From the NCBI GenBank assembly GCA_015057405.1, contig SVEK01000002.1, positions 62,001 to 126,000 of the forward strand: DNA of 64,000 bases, written 5' to 3'. The first letter of the stretch is position 1. Every line of letters starts with the position of its first letter. Source of the DNA: Lachnospiraceae bacterium (GTDB taxonomy: Bacteria > Bacillota > Clostridia > Lachnospirales > Lachnospiraceae). The translations under genes were made by a program, and so were the position numbers. Of this stretch, positions 55,495 to 64,000 are shown piece by piece. The notes beneath the pieces are model-generated. The model ran no database searches. It was not told where the DNA came from and saw only the letters and a program-made list of their open reading frames with translations.

Positions 55495-55522
55495 TTGCTT
55501 TATTCATCAATAATGTTAAAAT
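55495..55522 (+). promoter_or_regulatory. Promoter of scpAB
   Basis: TTGCTT (55495-55500), 16-bp spacer, TAAAAT (55517-55522), 47 bp before scpA. Confidence 0.5.
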
Positions 55523-55568
55523 TATAAGTTGTATTCTAAAATTACAAACATTAATCGGAGGTCATATC

Positions 55569-56312
55569 ATGGGAATACCGGTAAAGTTAGAGGTGTTTGA
55601 AGGCCCGCTTGATTTACTTTTACACCTCATTGATAAGAACAAAATTGATATATATGATATTCCTATAGTAGTTATTACAGACCAATATTTGGAATATATT
55701 GAAAATATTCATACCGATGATATGGATACTCTCAGCGAATTTCTTGTTATGGCCGCAACACTTATACGAATCAAATCAAAAATGTTACTGCCGCCTGAAG
55801 AGGAAGAAGAACCTGAAGAATATGAAGACCCAAGACAGGAACTTGTTGCAAGACTTATTGAGTATAAAATGTACAAATATGCTTCCTTTGAACTAAAGGA
55901 CAGACACATGGAAGCATCAAGAGTATTATATAAAGAACAAAATATGCCCGAAGAAGTTATGAATTGGGAAGAAGATATTGACACCGATGCATTGCTTGAT
56001 GGTATAACAATGCGCAAACTACAGGACATATTTGAAACTGTTATTAAACGACGTGAAGACAAGGTTGATCCAATCAGAAGTAAGTTTGGTAAAATAGAGA
56101 AAGAAGAAGTAAGTGTTGAAGATCGAATGGAATACATTAGAAATTTTGCGAAAACAGAAGGCAAATTCAGTTTTACAAGACTTCTTGAGGAACAAAGAAG
56201 CCGTTCATACATAATTGTTTCGTTCCTTGCTGTTTTAGAACTGATGAAAACAGGCGTACTTCTTATTGAACAGGAACAGCCTTTTGATGATATAATAATA
56301 ACTTACAGGTAA
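55569..56312 (+). CDS. scpA: Segregation and condensation protein A
   Basis: This 247-aa kleisin bridges the SMC heads. The N-terminal signature VKLEVFEGPLDLLLHLIDKNKIDIYDIPI is diagnostic; the acidic PPEEEEEPEEYEDP linker and the C-terminal winged-helix region (LLEEQRSRSYIIVSFLAVLELMKTG) follow. It works with SMC (22758) and ScpB (next gene). Confidence 0.97.
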   Translation: MGIPVKLEVFEGPLDLLLHLIDKNKIDIYDIPIVVITDQYLEYIENIHTDDMDTLSEFLVMAATLIRIKSKMLLPPEEEEEPEEYEDPRQELVARLIEYKMYKYASFELKDRHMEASRVLYKEQNMPEEVMNWEEDIDTDALLDGITMRKLQDIFETVIKRREDKVDPIRSKFGKIEKEEVSVEDRMEYIRNFAKTEGKFSFTRLLEEQRSRSYIIVSFLAVLELMKTGVLLIEQEQPFDDIIITYR

Positions 56313-56328
56313 GGAGAATAAATTACAT

Positions 56329-56958
56329 ATGCAGGAAGAAATAATTGTTTCTGATGATAATAACAGTACCGATAATCGCACAAGAGAAGAATTAATAGCT
56401 GCTGCAGAAGCTATTTTGTTTTCAATGGGCGAAGCAGTAGAACTGACACATATTGCACAGGCAATTAATTTATCAGTTGATGATATGAAATCAGTTCTCA
56501 AAGAACTTACTGATATATATAAAGATGCCAACAGGGGAATTCAGCTTATTGAATTAGAAGGAGCATACCAACTGTGTACAAAAAAAGAGCTGTATGATTA
56601 TCTGGTAAGGATTGCTCATGTACCGAAGCCAAGAGAACTCACAGATGTAATGTTAGAAACATTATCAATCATTGCCTACAAGCAACCGGTTACAAAACTT
56701 GAAATTGAAAAAATCAGAGGTGTCAAATCAGACCATACGGTTAATAAACTTGTTGAATACAATCTTGTATGCGAAGCCGGTAGAAAAGACGCTCCCGGAA
56801 GACCGATTCTCTTTGCAACTACCGAAGAATTTTTACGCAGCTTCGGAATTGAATCCACGGAAGAATTGCCGGAACTTGATTCAGATATTGTTGAAGAATT
56901 TAAAAATGAAGCCGAAAAAGAAGCCGAAGACAGTATACAGTTAAGATTGGACATATAA
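56329..56958 (+). CDS. scpB: Segregation and condensation protein B
   Basis: This 209-aa protein contains two winged-helix domains; TDVMLETLSIIAYKQPVTKLEIEKIRGV and GRKDAPGRPILFATT are family hallmarks. It dimerises on ScpA in condensin. AAGGAG lies 12 bp before the ATG and 16 bp separates it from scpA. Confidence 0.97.
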   Translation: MQEEIIVSDDNNSTDNRTREELIAAAEAILFSMGEAVELTHIAQAINLSVDDMKSVLKELTDIYKDANRGIQLIELEGAYQLCTKKELYDYLVRIAHVPKPRELTDVMLETLSIIAYKQPVTKLEIEKIRGVKSDHTVNKLVEYNLVCEAGRKDAPGRPILFATTEEFLRSFGIESTEELPELDSDIVEEFKNEAEKEAEDSIQLRLDI

Positions 56959-57055
56959 TATTAAACAATTAAAACATTGCCGGAAATATATATAATTGTA
57001 AGTTTGCTCATTTAATATATTATGTTAATCAATATATAATTACGCTAAAAAAAAC

Positions 57056-57083
57056 TTGACAATATGAAAGTATATATGATAAA
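57056..57083 (+). promoter_or_regulatory. Promoter of the rplU operon
   Basis: TTGACA (57056-57061) with a -10-like GATAAA (57078-57083) at 16 bp spacing, followed by the L21 leader. Confidence 0.6.
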
Positions 57084-57090
57084 TTAACTT

Positions 57091-57190
57091 GGTGAGTGTC
57101 AATTCCGGCATTTACAACTGCCGCACAATGAGGTTTAAGTTCTGAATTTCAGACACCGTAGTTGGCGAGTAATGATTAGAGGAGGTGCTT
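57091..57190 (+). ncRNA. L21 leader (ribosomal protein leader of Firmicutes)
   Basis: The stretch between the promoter and rplU contains GGTGAGTGTC at 57091, a CGGCA/TGCCG hairpin (57106-57123), a long-range TGTC/GACA pair (57097-57100 with 57152-57155) and a conserved end CCGTAGTTGGCGAGTAATG. This is the architecture of the Rfam L21 leader, thought to regulate the L21-L27 operon by binding an operon protein. No covariance model could be run here. Confidence 0.7.
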
Positions 57191-57192
57191 GT

Positions 57193-57501
57193 ATGTACGC
57201 AATTATTGCAACAGGTGGTAAACAGTACAAAGTATCCGAAGGCGACGTCATCAAAGTTGAAAAACTTGATGCTACAGTCGGAGAATCATTTACATTTGAC
57301 CAGGTTCTTATTGTAAACAATGGTGAAATGAAGATTGGTAATCCTACAGTCGAAGGTGCAACTGTTGAAGCTTCGGTTGTATCTGAGGGTAGAGGTAAAA
57401 AGGTTGTTGTATACCGCTACAAGAGAAAGTCAGGATACCACAAGAAAAATGGTCACAGACAGGCTTACACCGAAGTTAAGATTGAAAAGATTAATGGTTA
57501 A
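57193..57501 (+). CDS. rplU: 50S ribosomal protein L21 (bL21)
   Basis: This 102-aa protein starts [18 protein letters not shown] and ends with the [17 protein letters not shown] motif, both diagnostic. GAGGAGGTG lies upstream of the ATG at 57193; the ATG at 57172 is inside the leader. Operon order rplU-prp-rpmA is the classic Firmicutes arrangement. Confidence 0.98.
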   Translation: MYAIIATGGKQYKVSEGDVIKVEKLDATVGESFTFDQVLIVNNGEMKIGNPTVEGATVEASVVSEGRGKKVVVYRYKRKSGYHKKNGHRQAYTEVKIEKING

Positions 57502-57506
57502 AAAGT

Positions 57507-57821
57507 ATGATTAATGCAGAATTCTTATGGAATAAAGAACATAGATTAACCGGTTTCAGGATTATAGGACATGCAGGATATGCTGATAAAGGCTTTGATA
57601 TAGTTTGTTCAGCAGTTTCTGTTCTTACAATTAATACTGTTAATTCTATTGGCAGATTAACAGATGATTATTATACGTTTGATAAGAATGAAAATGAAGG
57701 TTTTATGTTATTTGAAGTAAAAGAATTAAGCGACTCATCCGAAATTCTTCTCAGATCAATGCGTATAGGTCTTGAAAGTATTGCTGAGGAGTATGGTAAT
57801 GAATTTATAAGTATAAAATAG
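57507..57821 (+). CDS. prp: Ribosomal-processing cysteine protease Prp
   Basis: This 104-aa protease removes the N-terminal extension of L27. His22 and Cys34 in [20 protein letters not shown] form the catalytic dyad. It lies between rplU and rpmA, whose product has the matching extension. Confidence 0.95.
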   Translation: MINAEFLWNKEHRLTGFRIIGHAGYADKGFDIVCSAVSVLTINTVNSIGRLTDDYYTFDKNENEGFMLFEVKELSDSSEILLRSMRIGLESIAEEYGNEFISIK

Positions 57822-57844
57822 ATTTCAAGGAGGTGCAATGTACC

Positions 57845-58135
57845 ATGTTGAAAATGAATCTTCAGTTTTTTGCTCATAAAAAGGGAATGGGTTCTACTAA
57901 GAACGGTAGAGATTCTGAGTCAAAGAGACTTGGCGCTAAGAGAGCGGACGGACAGTTTGTATTAGCAGGTAACATCATCTACAGACAGCGTGGAACCAAG
58001 ATTCATCCTGGTCTTAACGTTGGTAAGGGTGGAGATGATACTCTTTATGCTAAAGCAGACGGAATTCTTCGTTTCGAGCGTAAAGGAAGAGACAAGAAGC
58101 AGGCTTCTGTATATCCTTTAGAGGAAGCAAAATAA
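57845..58135 (+). CDS. rpmA: 50S ribosomal protein L27 (bL27) with cleavable N-terminal extension
   Basis: This 96-aa protein starts [20 protein letters not shown]. The first nine residues, ending in QFF before AHKKG, match the Firmicutes extension cut by Prp; the mature start AHKKG reaches the peptidyl transferase centre. AAGGAGG (57827-57833) is 11 bp before the ATG at 57845. A GTG 12 bp further upstream is part of the ribosome-binding site. Confidence 0.97.
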   Translation: MLKMNLQFFAHKKGMGSTKNGRDSESKRLGAKRADGQFVLAGNIIYRQRGTKIHPGLNVGKGGDDTLYAKADGILRFERKGRDKKQASVYPLEEAK

Positions 58136-58159
58136 TTTGATTAACATTTGTATTTTAGC

Positions 58160-58183
58160 AGGGGTTGTTGAATAACAACCCCT
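58160..58183 (+). terminator. Terminator of rpmA
   Basis: AGGGGTTGTT (58160-58169) pairs with 58174-58183, loop GAAT, then ATTTTATC. Confidence 0.9.
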
Positions 58184-58243
58184 ATTTTATCATATAGGAA
58201 AGTTCACCCGACTTCTCTATAAATCGTTATTTTTGTGAGGTGA

Positions 58244-59539
<1,296 letters not shown>

Positions 59540-59553
59540 CCGGCGGTGATATA

Positions 59554-60168
59554 ATGAATATTGGTATACTGGGCGGAACATTTAGTCCAATTCATAATGC
59601 ACATGTTAATATGGCAGTCGAAGCATATAAAGAACTTAATTTGGATAAAGTAATTATTATGCCTCTAAAAACCCCGCCACATAAATACAATATAATAGCT
59701 GCAAACCACAGATTCAACATGGCAAAACTTGCAACCAAAGATTATCCTTATATTGAAGTGTCAGATTACGAACTGACAAGAGAAGGGACCACATATACTG
59801 CCGATACATTAAGTATGCTCAAACGTGAAAACCCGGATAATACTTACACTTTTATCGTGGGAGCAGATTCATTCATGTATATGGAAAAATGGTATCATCC
59901 GGAAATATTATTTGCGAATGCTGTTGTTGGAGTTTTTAAAAGAAACGGTATTTCAGACGAAGAATTATACAATAAAAAAACATTTTTTGAAAATAGCTAT
60001 AATGCTCGTATAAAACTCCTCAAAACCGATTGCATAAACATTTCATCAAGCGAAATACGTGATCATATTAAGAACAGAATGAATCGCAATAATAATTCAA
60101 CAGATGACATTTTATCATTAGTACCTTCAAATGTCTTAGAATATATATATAATAATGCTTTGTATTAG
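59554..60168 (+). CDS. nadD: Nicotinate-nucleotide adenylyltransferase
   Basis: This 204-aa enzyme makes deamido-NAD from nicotinate mononucleotide. GILGGTFSPIHNAHV carries the HxGH-type nucleotidyltransferase motif (H-N-A-H, as in many NadD), TPPHK the substrate loop, and the end region INISSSEIRDHIK the ISSTxIR-type motif. It lies in the obgE-nadD-yqeK-rsfS cluster. Confidence 0.95.
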   Translation: MNIGILGGTFSPIHNAHVNMAVEAYKELNLDKVIIMPLKTPPHKYNIIAANHRFNMAKLATKDYPYIEVSDYELTREGTTYTADTLSMLKRENPDNTYTFIVGADSFMYMEKWYHPEILFANAVVGVFKRNGISDEELYNKKTFFENSYNARIKLLKTDCINISSSEIRDHIKNRMNRNNNSTDDILSLVPSNVLEYIYNNALY

Positions 60169-60240
60169 TTGTTACTACCACTTACTTTATCATCAAAACA
60201 ATATATTATAATAGCAATTGTTGATTATAAGGAGCATTAT

Positions 60241-60810
60241 ATGTGTTACAATATTGTTAAGTATCAAAAAATACTTGAAAAGAGTCTTAAACCCAAAAGA
60301 TATATTCATTCCATAGGCGTTATGTATACTGCACAAAACCTTGCAATGAGATATAATATTTCTCTTGAAAAAGCAGGAATCGCCGGAATACTTCATGATT
60401 GCGCCAAAGAGATGGACGAAGATGAATTATTCAAGTTTTGCAAAAAGAAAGATATAGAAATAACTAATGATGAAATTATGTCACCATCATTACTTCACAG
60501 TAAAGTGGGAGCATATATTGCGAAGGAAAAATATGAGATTACAGATGACGACATTATCAATGCAATCCGATACCACACAACCGGCCATGCAGATATGAGC
60601 ATGCTTGAAAAAATCATCTATATTGCAGATTATATAGAACCCAACAGAAAAATTATTCCCGGACTTGATGAAGTCAGAAAAATAGTTTATATTGACATAG
60701 ACAAAGCATGTAGAATTGTATTAGAAAATACTATAAATTATCTTAAAGAATCAAGAAAACATATAGACAATAATTCTATTGATGCATATAACTATTATAC
60801 AAGGAGTTGA
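60241..60810 (+). CDS. yqeK: HD-domain hydrolase YqeK (Ap4A hydrolase, symmetrical)
   Basis: This 189-aa protein has an HD metal-dependent phosphohydrolase domain: RYIHSIGVMYTAQNLA, AGILHDCAKEMDE (HD pair), LLHSKVGAYIA and RYHTTGHADMSMLEKIIYIADYIEPNR. YqeK enzymes cleave diadenosine tetraphosphate to ADP. AAGGAG precedes the ATG at 60241; the track-length ATG upstream at 60169 is at the nadD stop and lacks a site. Confidence 0.92.
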   Translation: MCYNIVKYQKILEKSLKPKRYIHSIGVMYTAQNLAMRYNISLEKAGIAGILHDCAKEMDEDELFKFCKKKDIEITNDEIMSPSLLHSKVGAYIAKEKYEITDDDIINAIRYHTTGHADMSMLEKIIYIADYIEPNRKIIPGLDEVRKIVYIDIDKACRIVLENTINYLKESRKHIDNNSIDAYNYYTRS

Positions 60811-60814
60811 TAAC

Positions 60815-61168
60815 ATGAGTTTTGATATAGAAAAATCAAAAAAATTAGCAATCACAGCTTATGAAGCATTAGAAGACAAAAAAGGTGAAAACATTCAGAT
60901 TCTGGAAGTTGCTGAAGTATCTGTTATTGCAGATTATTTTATAATAGCCAATGGTAACAATCCTTCCCAAATCACCGCACTTGTTGACAGTGTCGATGAA
61001 GCAATGCACAAAGCCGGAGCAAAAAGCCCACGTATAGAAGGACATCAGAATTCCTCATGGGTTCTTATGGATTATGGCGATGTCATTATTCATGTATTTT
61101 CAAAAGAAGACAGAGAATTTTATAATCTTGAGAGACTCTGGGCGGATTGTACCCGAGTTGAAATCTAA
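60815..61168 (+). CDS. rsfS: Ribosome silencing factor RsfS
   Basis: This 117-aa protein binds L14 and blocks 30S-50S joining in starvation. VSVIADYFIIANGNNPSQITALVDSV and the end SSWVLMDYGDVIIHVFSKEDREFYNLERLWAD are diagnostic. AAGGAG lies before the ATG at 60815, 4 bp after yqeK. Confidence 0.96.
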   Translation: MSFDIEKSKKLAITAYEALEDKKGENIQILEVAEVSVIADYFIIANGNNPSQITALVDSVDEAMHKAGAKSPRIEGHQNSSWVLMDYGDVIIHVFSKEDREFYNLERLWADCTRVEI

Positions 61169-61228
61169 TATCAGAAATAATACTGCAATACAAAATTGAT
61201 TGCCGAATATATTATTCACTACATAAAT

Positions 61229-61257
61229 AATGGGTGTGTCGGGAAATACCCATTTTT
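61229..61257 (+). terminator. Terminator of the obgE-rsfS operon
   Basis: AATGGGT (61229-61235) pairs with ACCCATT (61248-61254), followed by TTTTT; the loop is 12 nt. Confidence 0.7.
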
Positions 61258-61272
61258 AACTCTTAAACATTA

Positions 61273-61340
61273 AAAAACAGACATTATCGAGAAATCAACA
61301 CTTTCATAGATTGTAGTTGATATCGGTAATGTCCGTTTTT
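61273..61340 (-). terminator. Long terminator hairpin after lexA
   Basis: 61273-61290 pairs with 61323-61340 over 18 positions (several G-U pairs), with a further ATCAAC/GTTGAT pair (61294-61299 with 61316-61321) inside. It lies 18 bp after the lexA stop on the minus strand, with a T run on that strand; it may also catch rightward transcripts. Confidence 0.75.
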
Positions 61341-61357
61341 ATATTCAGTAATTAGTT

Positions 61358-61972
61358 TTACAACTGACGATACAAAGCAACAACCTTACCAAGCACTTCA
61401 CAATTATCAACAATAATAGGATCTAATGCGTCGTTTTCCGGCTGAAGTCTTATATGGTCGGATTCTTTATAAAAAGTCTTGACAGTAGCAGAATCATCAA
61501 TAAGTGCAGCTATAATATCACCGTTGTTAGCTGTCTGTTGTTGTTTAACAATAACACAGTCGCCATCAAATATCCCTGCATTAATCATACTTTCACCTTT
61601 AACGTGGAGCATAAACATATCTCCGGACGGAAGATTATCTGCAAGTACAGGGAAATAACCTTCGATATTCTCTGTAGCCAATATAGGTTCCCCGGCGGTA
61701 ATGGTACCGATAATCGGAACATTAATCATCTCTCTTCGCGTAAGATTAAATTCATCATCTATAATCTCAATTGCACGAGGCTTACTAGGGTCTCTTCGTA
61801 TGTATCCGTTTTTCTCCAGAGTCTCGAGATGTGAATGAACTGATGAAGTCGATTTCAGATTAACAGCCTGACATATATCTCTTACAGCAGGCGGATAACC
61901 CTGGCTCATAATACATGTTTTAATATATTCAAGTATCTCTTGTTGTTTAGAACTGATTCTTCCGTTGCTCAT
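61358..61972 (-). CDS. lexA: SOS repressor LexA
   Basis: This 204-aa repressor has an N-terminal winged helix-turn-helix (about 1-70: GRISSKQQEILEYIK ... GYPPAVRDICQAVNLKSTSSVHSHLETLEKNGYIRRDP) and a C-terminal S24 peptidase. The cleavage Ala-Gly is in GTITAGEPI; the Ser is in KGESMINAGIFDGD and the Lys in ATVKTFYKE. RecA filaments trigger self-cleavage. The start at 61972 has GGAGG 8 bp upstream. Its own promoter overlaps a LexA box. Confidence 0.97.
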   Translation of the reverse strand: MSNGRISSKQQEILEYIKTCIMSQGYPPAVRDICQAVNLKSTSSVHSHLETLEKNGYIRRDPSKPRAIEIIDDEFNLTRREMINVPIIGTITAGEPILATENIEGYFPVLADNLPSGDMFMLHVKGESMINAGIFDGDCVIVKQQQTANNGDIIAALIDDSATVKTFYKESDHIRLQPENDALDPIIVDNCEVLGKVVALYRQL

Positions 61973-62002
61973 TACGAAAACCTCCATGGAATTTATATAA
62001 TA

Positions 62003-62031
62003 AATATAACTTATTTTTTTTAGAATGTCAA
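62003..62031 (-). promoter_or_regulatory. Promoter of lexA
   Basis: Minus-strand perfect TTGACA (62031-62026), 17-bp spacer, TATATT (62008-62003), 31 bp before the lexA ATG. Confidence 0.7.
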
Positions 62032-62042
62032 ACAAATGTTCT
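62029..62042. promoter_or_regulatory. LexA operator, box 1
   Basis: CAAACAAATGTTCT matches CGAAC-N4-GTTCG at 8 of 10 defined positions and overlaps the first three bases of the lexA -35 element, so it fits autoregulation. It also lies just before the -35 of the divergent SH3-protein gene. Confidence 0.65.
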
Positions 62043-62043
62043 G

Positions 62044-62072
62044 TAGACATTTTGGGCAAACAAATGTATAAT
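62044..62072 (+). promoter_or_regulatory. Promoter of the SH3-domain protein
   Basis: TAGACA (62044-62049), 17-bp spacer, perfect TATAAT (62067-62072), about 50 bp before the ATG. Confidence 0.65.
62057..62070. promoter_or_regulatory. LexA-like half-box 2
   Basis: CAAACAAATGTATA repeats the left half and centre of box 1 exactly (CAAACAAATGT) 28 bp away, but the right half is degenerate (6 of 10). It overlaps the -10 element of the rightward promoter. Confidence 0.35.
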
Positions 62073-62122
62073 TAACCACATGTGTCAAAAGAAATTAGTT
62101 TATAATAGGAGAACAGATATTT

Positions 62123-62923
62123 ATGAATGCAATTAAGAAGTTTATAAGAAGAATAAAGAACGAAAAAGATTTTAGATTTGATTTTATTATAGGTATTTGG
62201 AGTGCGGTTATTATTATAATATTAATTGTCGCTGTTATTCTGGGAATATCTTTATTATCAAAAAAAGATGATGCTGAAGAAGCACCGGTTGCAACCCCGC
62301 AGCCAACAAGTGAAATTACGGATACAGAGACCGATGAAGAACCTGTTGATTCCATTGTTGACGAAGAAGATTCATTTGAAGAAGACGGTAGTATTGACGA
62401 AGGACTCAATGATTTTGAATTTGATGATGACGGAGTTGAATACGTATATGCTACAACAGGTGTTAATATTAGAACTGCTGCCGATACTACATCCGAATCA
62501 ATAGGTAAATTAAATAAAGGCGAATCAGTAGAATGTATTGAAAAAATGACAAACGGATGGACAAAAGTAAGCTACAACGGAACAGAGGCTTATATAAAGT
62601 CCGAATACCTTACAGATTCAGCTTCAACTTATGTAAGTCCGACGCTTACACCAACTACTGTAACCAGCGCCCCTTCAACCGAAGCACCAAAAGAAACAAA
62701 AAAACCGGTAACCACCAAAAAACCAAAGGCTACCAAAAAACCAAAAGCAACTAAAGTACCTTCAGATACAACTATTACAGAAGCTACAACGGCTCCGACA
62801 TCAAGTGTTGTTGTGACAGAAGCACCTGTAATACCAACTGAAGCACCGGTAGTTCTTACTGAAGCACCGTTAGTTCCTACCGAAGAACCGGTTCAGGATC
62901 CTGTTGAAGTTACTACACCATAA
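62123..62923 (+). CDS. Membrane-anchored SH3b-domain protein
   Basis: This 266-aa protein has a basic N-terminus and one TM helix (about 22-47), an acidic linker, one bacterial SH3 domain (about 108-172: TTGVNIRTAADTTSESIGKLNKGESVECIEKMTNGWTKV) and a Thr/Pro/Lys-rich tail with repeats of TKKPKA and TEAPV. It is likely exposed outside the cell and may bind peptidoglycan or lie within the wall. It is divergent from lexA and shares its operator region. mutS follows after 22 bp. Confidence 0.85.
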   Translation: MNAIKKFIRRIKNEKDFRFDFIIGIWSAVIIIILIVAVILGISLLSKKDDAEEAPVATPQPTSEITDTETDEEPVDSIVDEEDSFEEDGSIDEGLNDFEFDDDGVEYVYATTGVNIRTAADTTSESIGKLNKGESVECIEKMTNGWTKVSYNGTEAYIKSEYLTDSASTYVSPTLTPTTVTSAPSTEAPKETKKPVTTKKPKATKKPKATKVPSDTTITEATTAPTSSVVVTEAPVIPTEAPVVLTEAPLVPTEEPVQDPVEVTTP

Positions 62924-62945
62924 TTAAAGGAGTTATAATACAACA

Positions 62946-64000
62946 ATGGCAAAATTAACACCAATGATGGAACAGTATGTAAAAACAAAAGAAGAATATT
63001 CTGATTGTATATTGTTTTACCGACTTGGGGATTTCTATGAAATGTTTTTTGAAGATGCCAAAGTTTGTTCCAAAGAATTAGAATTAACGCTTACAGGAAA
63101 AAGCTGTGGCTTAGATGAAAGGGCACCCATGTGTGGTGTCCCGTTTCATTCTGCGGACGGATATATAGACAAACTTGTAAAAAAAGGATACAAGGTCGCA
63201 ATATGCGAACAGGTAGAAGATCCGAAAGAAGCAAAAGGACTTGTAAAAAGGGAAGTTATCAGAATTGTAACTCCAGGCACTAATACAAGTTCCGGTACAT
63301 TAGATGAATCACGTAACAATTATATAATGTCATTATTCTGCTGCCAGCCTTATTTTGGAATCTCGATAGCAGACATCACAACCGGCTCATATTATGTAAC
63401 AGAGGTTAACTCTGCTGCAAGTGTTCTTGACGAAATCAACAGATTCATGCCAAAAGAAATTATATGTAATGATGCTCTGTTTGTTTCTGAAATAGATACA
63501 AATGATCTTGAAAACAGACTTGGAATAGTATTATCTTTGCTTCCGGGAAGATTTTTTTCTGATACAAATTGCGAAGAAGTATTATGTAAACATTTTAATC
63601 TAGCCGACGTAAGCGGACTGGGACTGGAAAAAGGTTCTTATTCAACCATCGCAGCAGGAACCCTTTTACAATATATGCTTGATACACAAAAGACTGCGCT
63701 GTCTCATATCAATCGTCTAACCCCTTATGTTTCTTCTGATTATATGTTTCTTGACAGTGCAACAAGGCGCAATCTTGAACTTACTGAAACTATACGTGAG
63801 AAAAATAAAAGAGGTTCTTTATTATGGGTTCTTGACAAAACATGTACAGCAATGGGTGCCAGATGTCTGAGAACTAACGTTGAACAACCTTTAATTGATT
63901 CAAGACTTATTAACAAAAGACTTGATGCCGTAAACGAACTTGTTGAAAATATGGTTTCAAGAGAAGAACTTAGAGAATACCTTTCTCCTGTATATGATTT
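62946..64000 (+). CDS. mutS: DNA mismatch repair protein MutS, N-terminal part
   Basis: The first 351 codons are open to the window end. The mismatch-recognition domain I is clear: MAKLTPMMEQYVKTKEEY, then LFYRLGDFYEMFFEDA with the Phe-x-Glu motif that contacts the mismatch, CGVPFHSADGYIDKLVKKGYKVAICEQVEDP. Domain II and part of the connector/core (FLDSATRRNLELTE) follow. The ATPase domain lies outside. AAAGGAG is 13 bp before the ATG. Confidence 0.97.
   Translation, partial: MAKLTPMMEQYVKTKEEYSDCILFYRLGDFYEMFFEDAKVCSKELELTLTGKSCGLDERAPMCGVPFHSADGYIDKLVKKGYKVAICEQVEDPKEAKGLVKREVIRIVTPGTNTSSGTLDESRNNYIMSLFCCQPYFGISIADITTGSYYVTEVNSAASVLDEINRFMPKEIICNDALFVSEIDTNDLENRLGIVLSLLPGRFFSDTNCEEVLCKHFNLADVSGLGLEKGSYSTIAAGTLLQYMLDTQKTALSHINRLTPYVSSDYMFLDSATRRNLELTETIREKNKRGSLLWVLDKTCTAMGARCLRTNVEQPLIDSRLINKRLDAVNELVENMVSREELREYLSPVYD

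Overview
The window is 64 kb of low-GC (about one third G+C by eye), densely coded chromosome from an anaerobic Firmicute, most likely a member of the Lachnospiraceae (Clostridia). The gene sets (rplU-prp-rpmA-obgE-nadD-yqeK-rsfS, smc-ftsY, a hisZ/short-hisG pathway), strong AAGGAGG ribosome-binding sites and several Lachnospiraceae-type hypothetical proteins support this; the genus cannot be named. I see no rRNA, tRNA, phage, insertion sequence or CRISPR array. It reads as core chromosome with one accessory-looking cassette at 41-45 kb.

Layout. 0-6.4 kb: end of tepA, uppP, ftsK/spoIIIE and two tandem ATP-grasp genes. 6.5-11.1 kb: fhs and folD (one-carbon folate metabolism) flanking a leftward pyrB-pyrI operon and a small conserved protein. 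11.3-13 kb: a leftward membrane protein of unknown role. 13-22.7 kb: rimO, a pgsA-cinA fusion, a lipoprotein, a flavoprotein, cmk-ispH-S1, an orphan cheR, plsX and rnc. 22.7-34 kb: smc-ftsY running into hisZ-hisG-hisD, then hisB and a three-domain HisF-like/HisIE protein, a 58-aa membrane peptide, rnhB, an FlhB-tail protein and yraN. 34-41 kb: leftward prs, a lipid-anchored trigger-factor-like foldase, der-plsY-gpsA, rpsO and a HAD phosphatase.

41.1-45.3 kb holds the most unusual locus: a PqqD-like recognition protein, an HPr-kinase-like P-loop kinase, a 155-aa protein with an N-terminal leader and its own TTGACA promoter, an ABC exporter without a peptidase domain, and a convergent S24/S26 signal-peptidase-like protein. 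There is no radical SAM, lasso or lanthionine enzyme. I read it as a leader-guided, probably kinase-dependent protein modification and export system.

45.4-64 kb: leftward pcrA and a zinc-motif protein; a B12/radical-SAM pair with an RNase G-like protein; a leftward iron alcohol dehydrogenase; a TraX-like protein and a phosphoesterase; scpA-scpB; the L21-leader/rplU-prp-rpmA-obgE-nadD-yqeK-rsfS ribosome and GTPase block; leftward lexA divergent from an SH3-domain membrane protein; and the start of mutS. LexA-box-like sequences sit in the promoters of lexA/SH3 protein and pcrA, with a weaker one before uppP-ftsK, suggesting a local SOS regulon.

Start codons were chosen from ribosome-binding-site spacing and family alignment from memory; no database search or folding program was run, so names rest on motif recognition.
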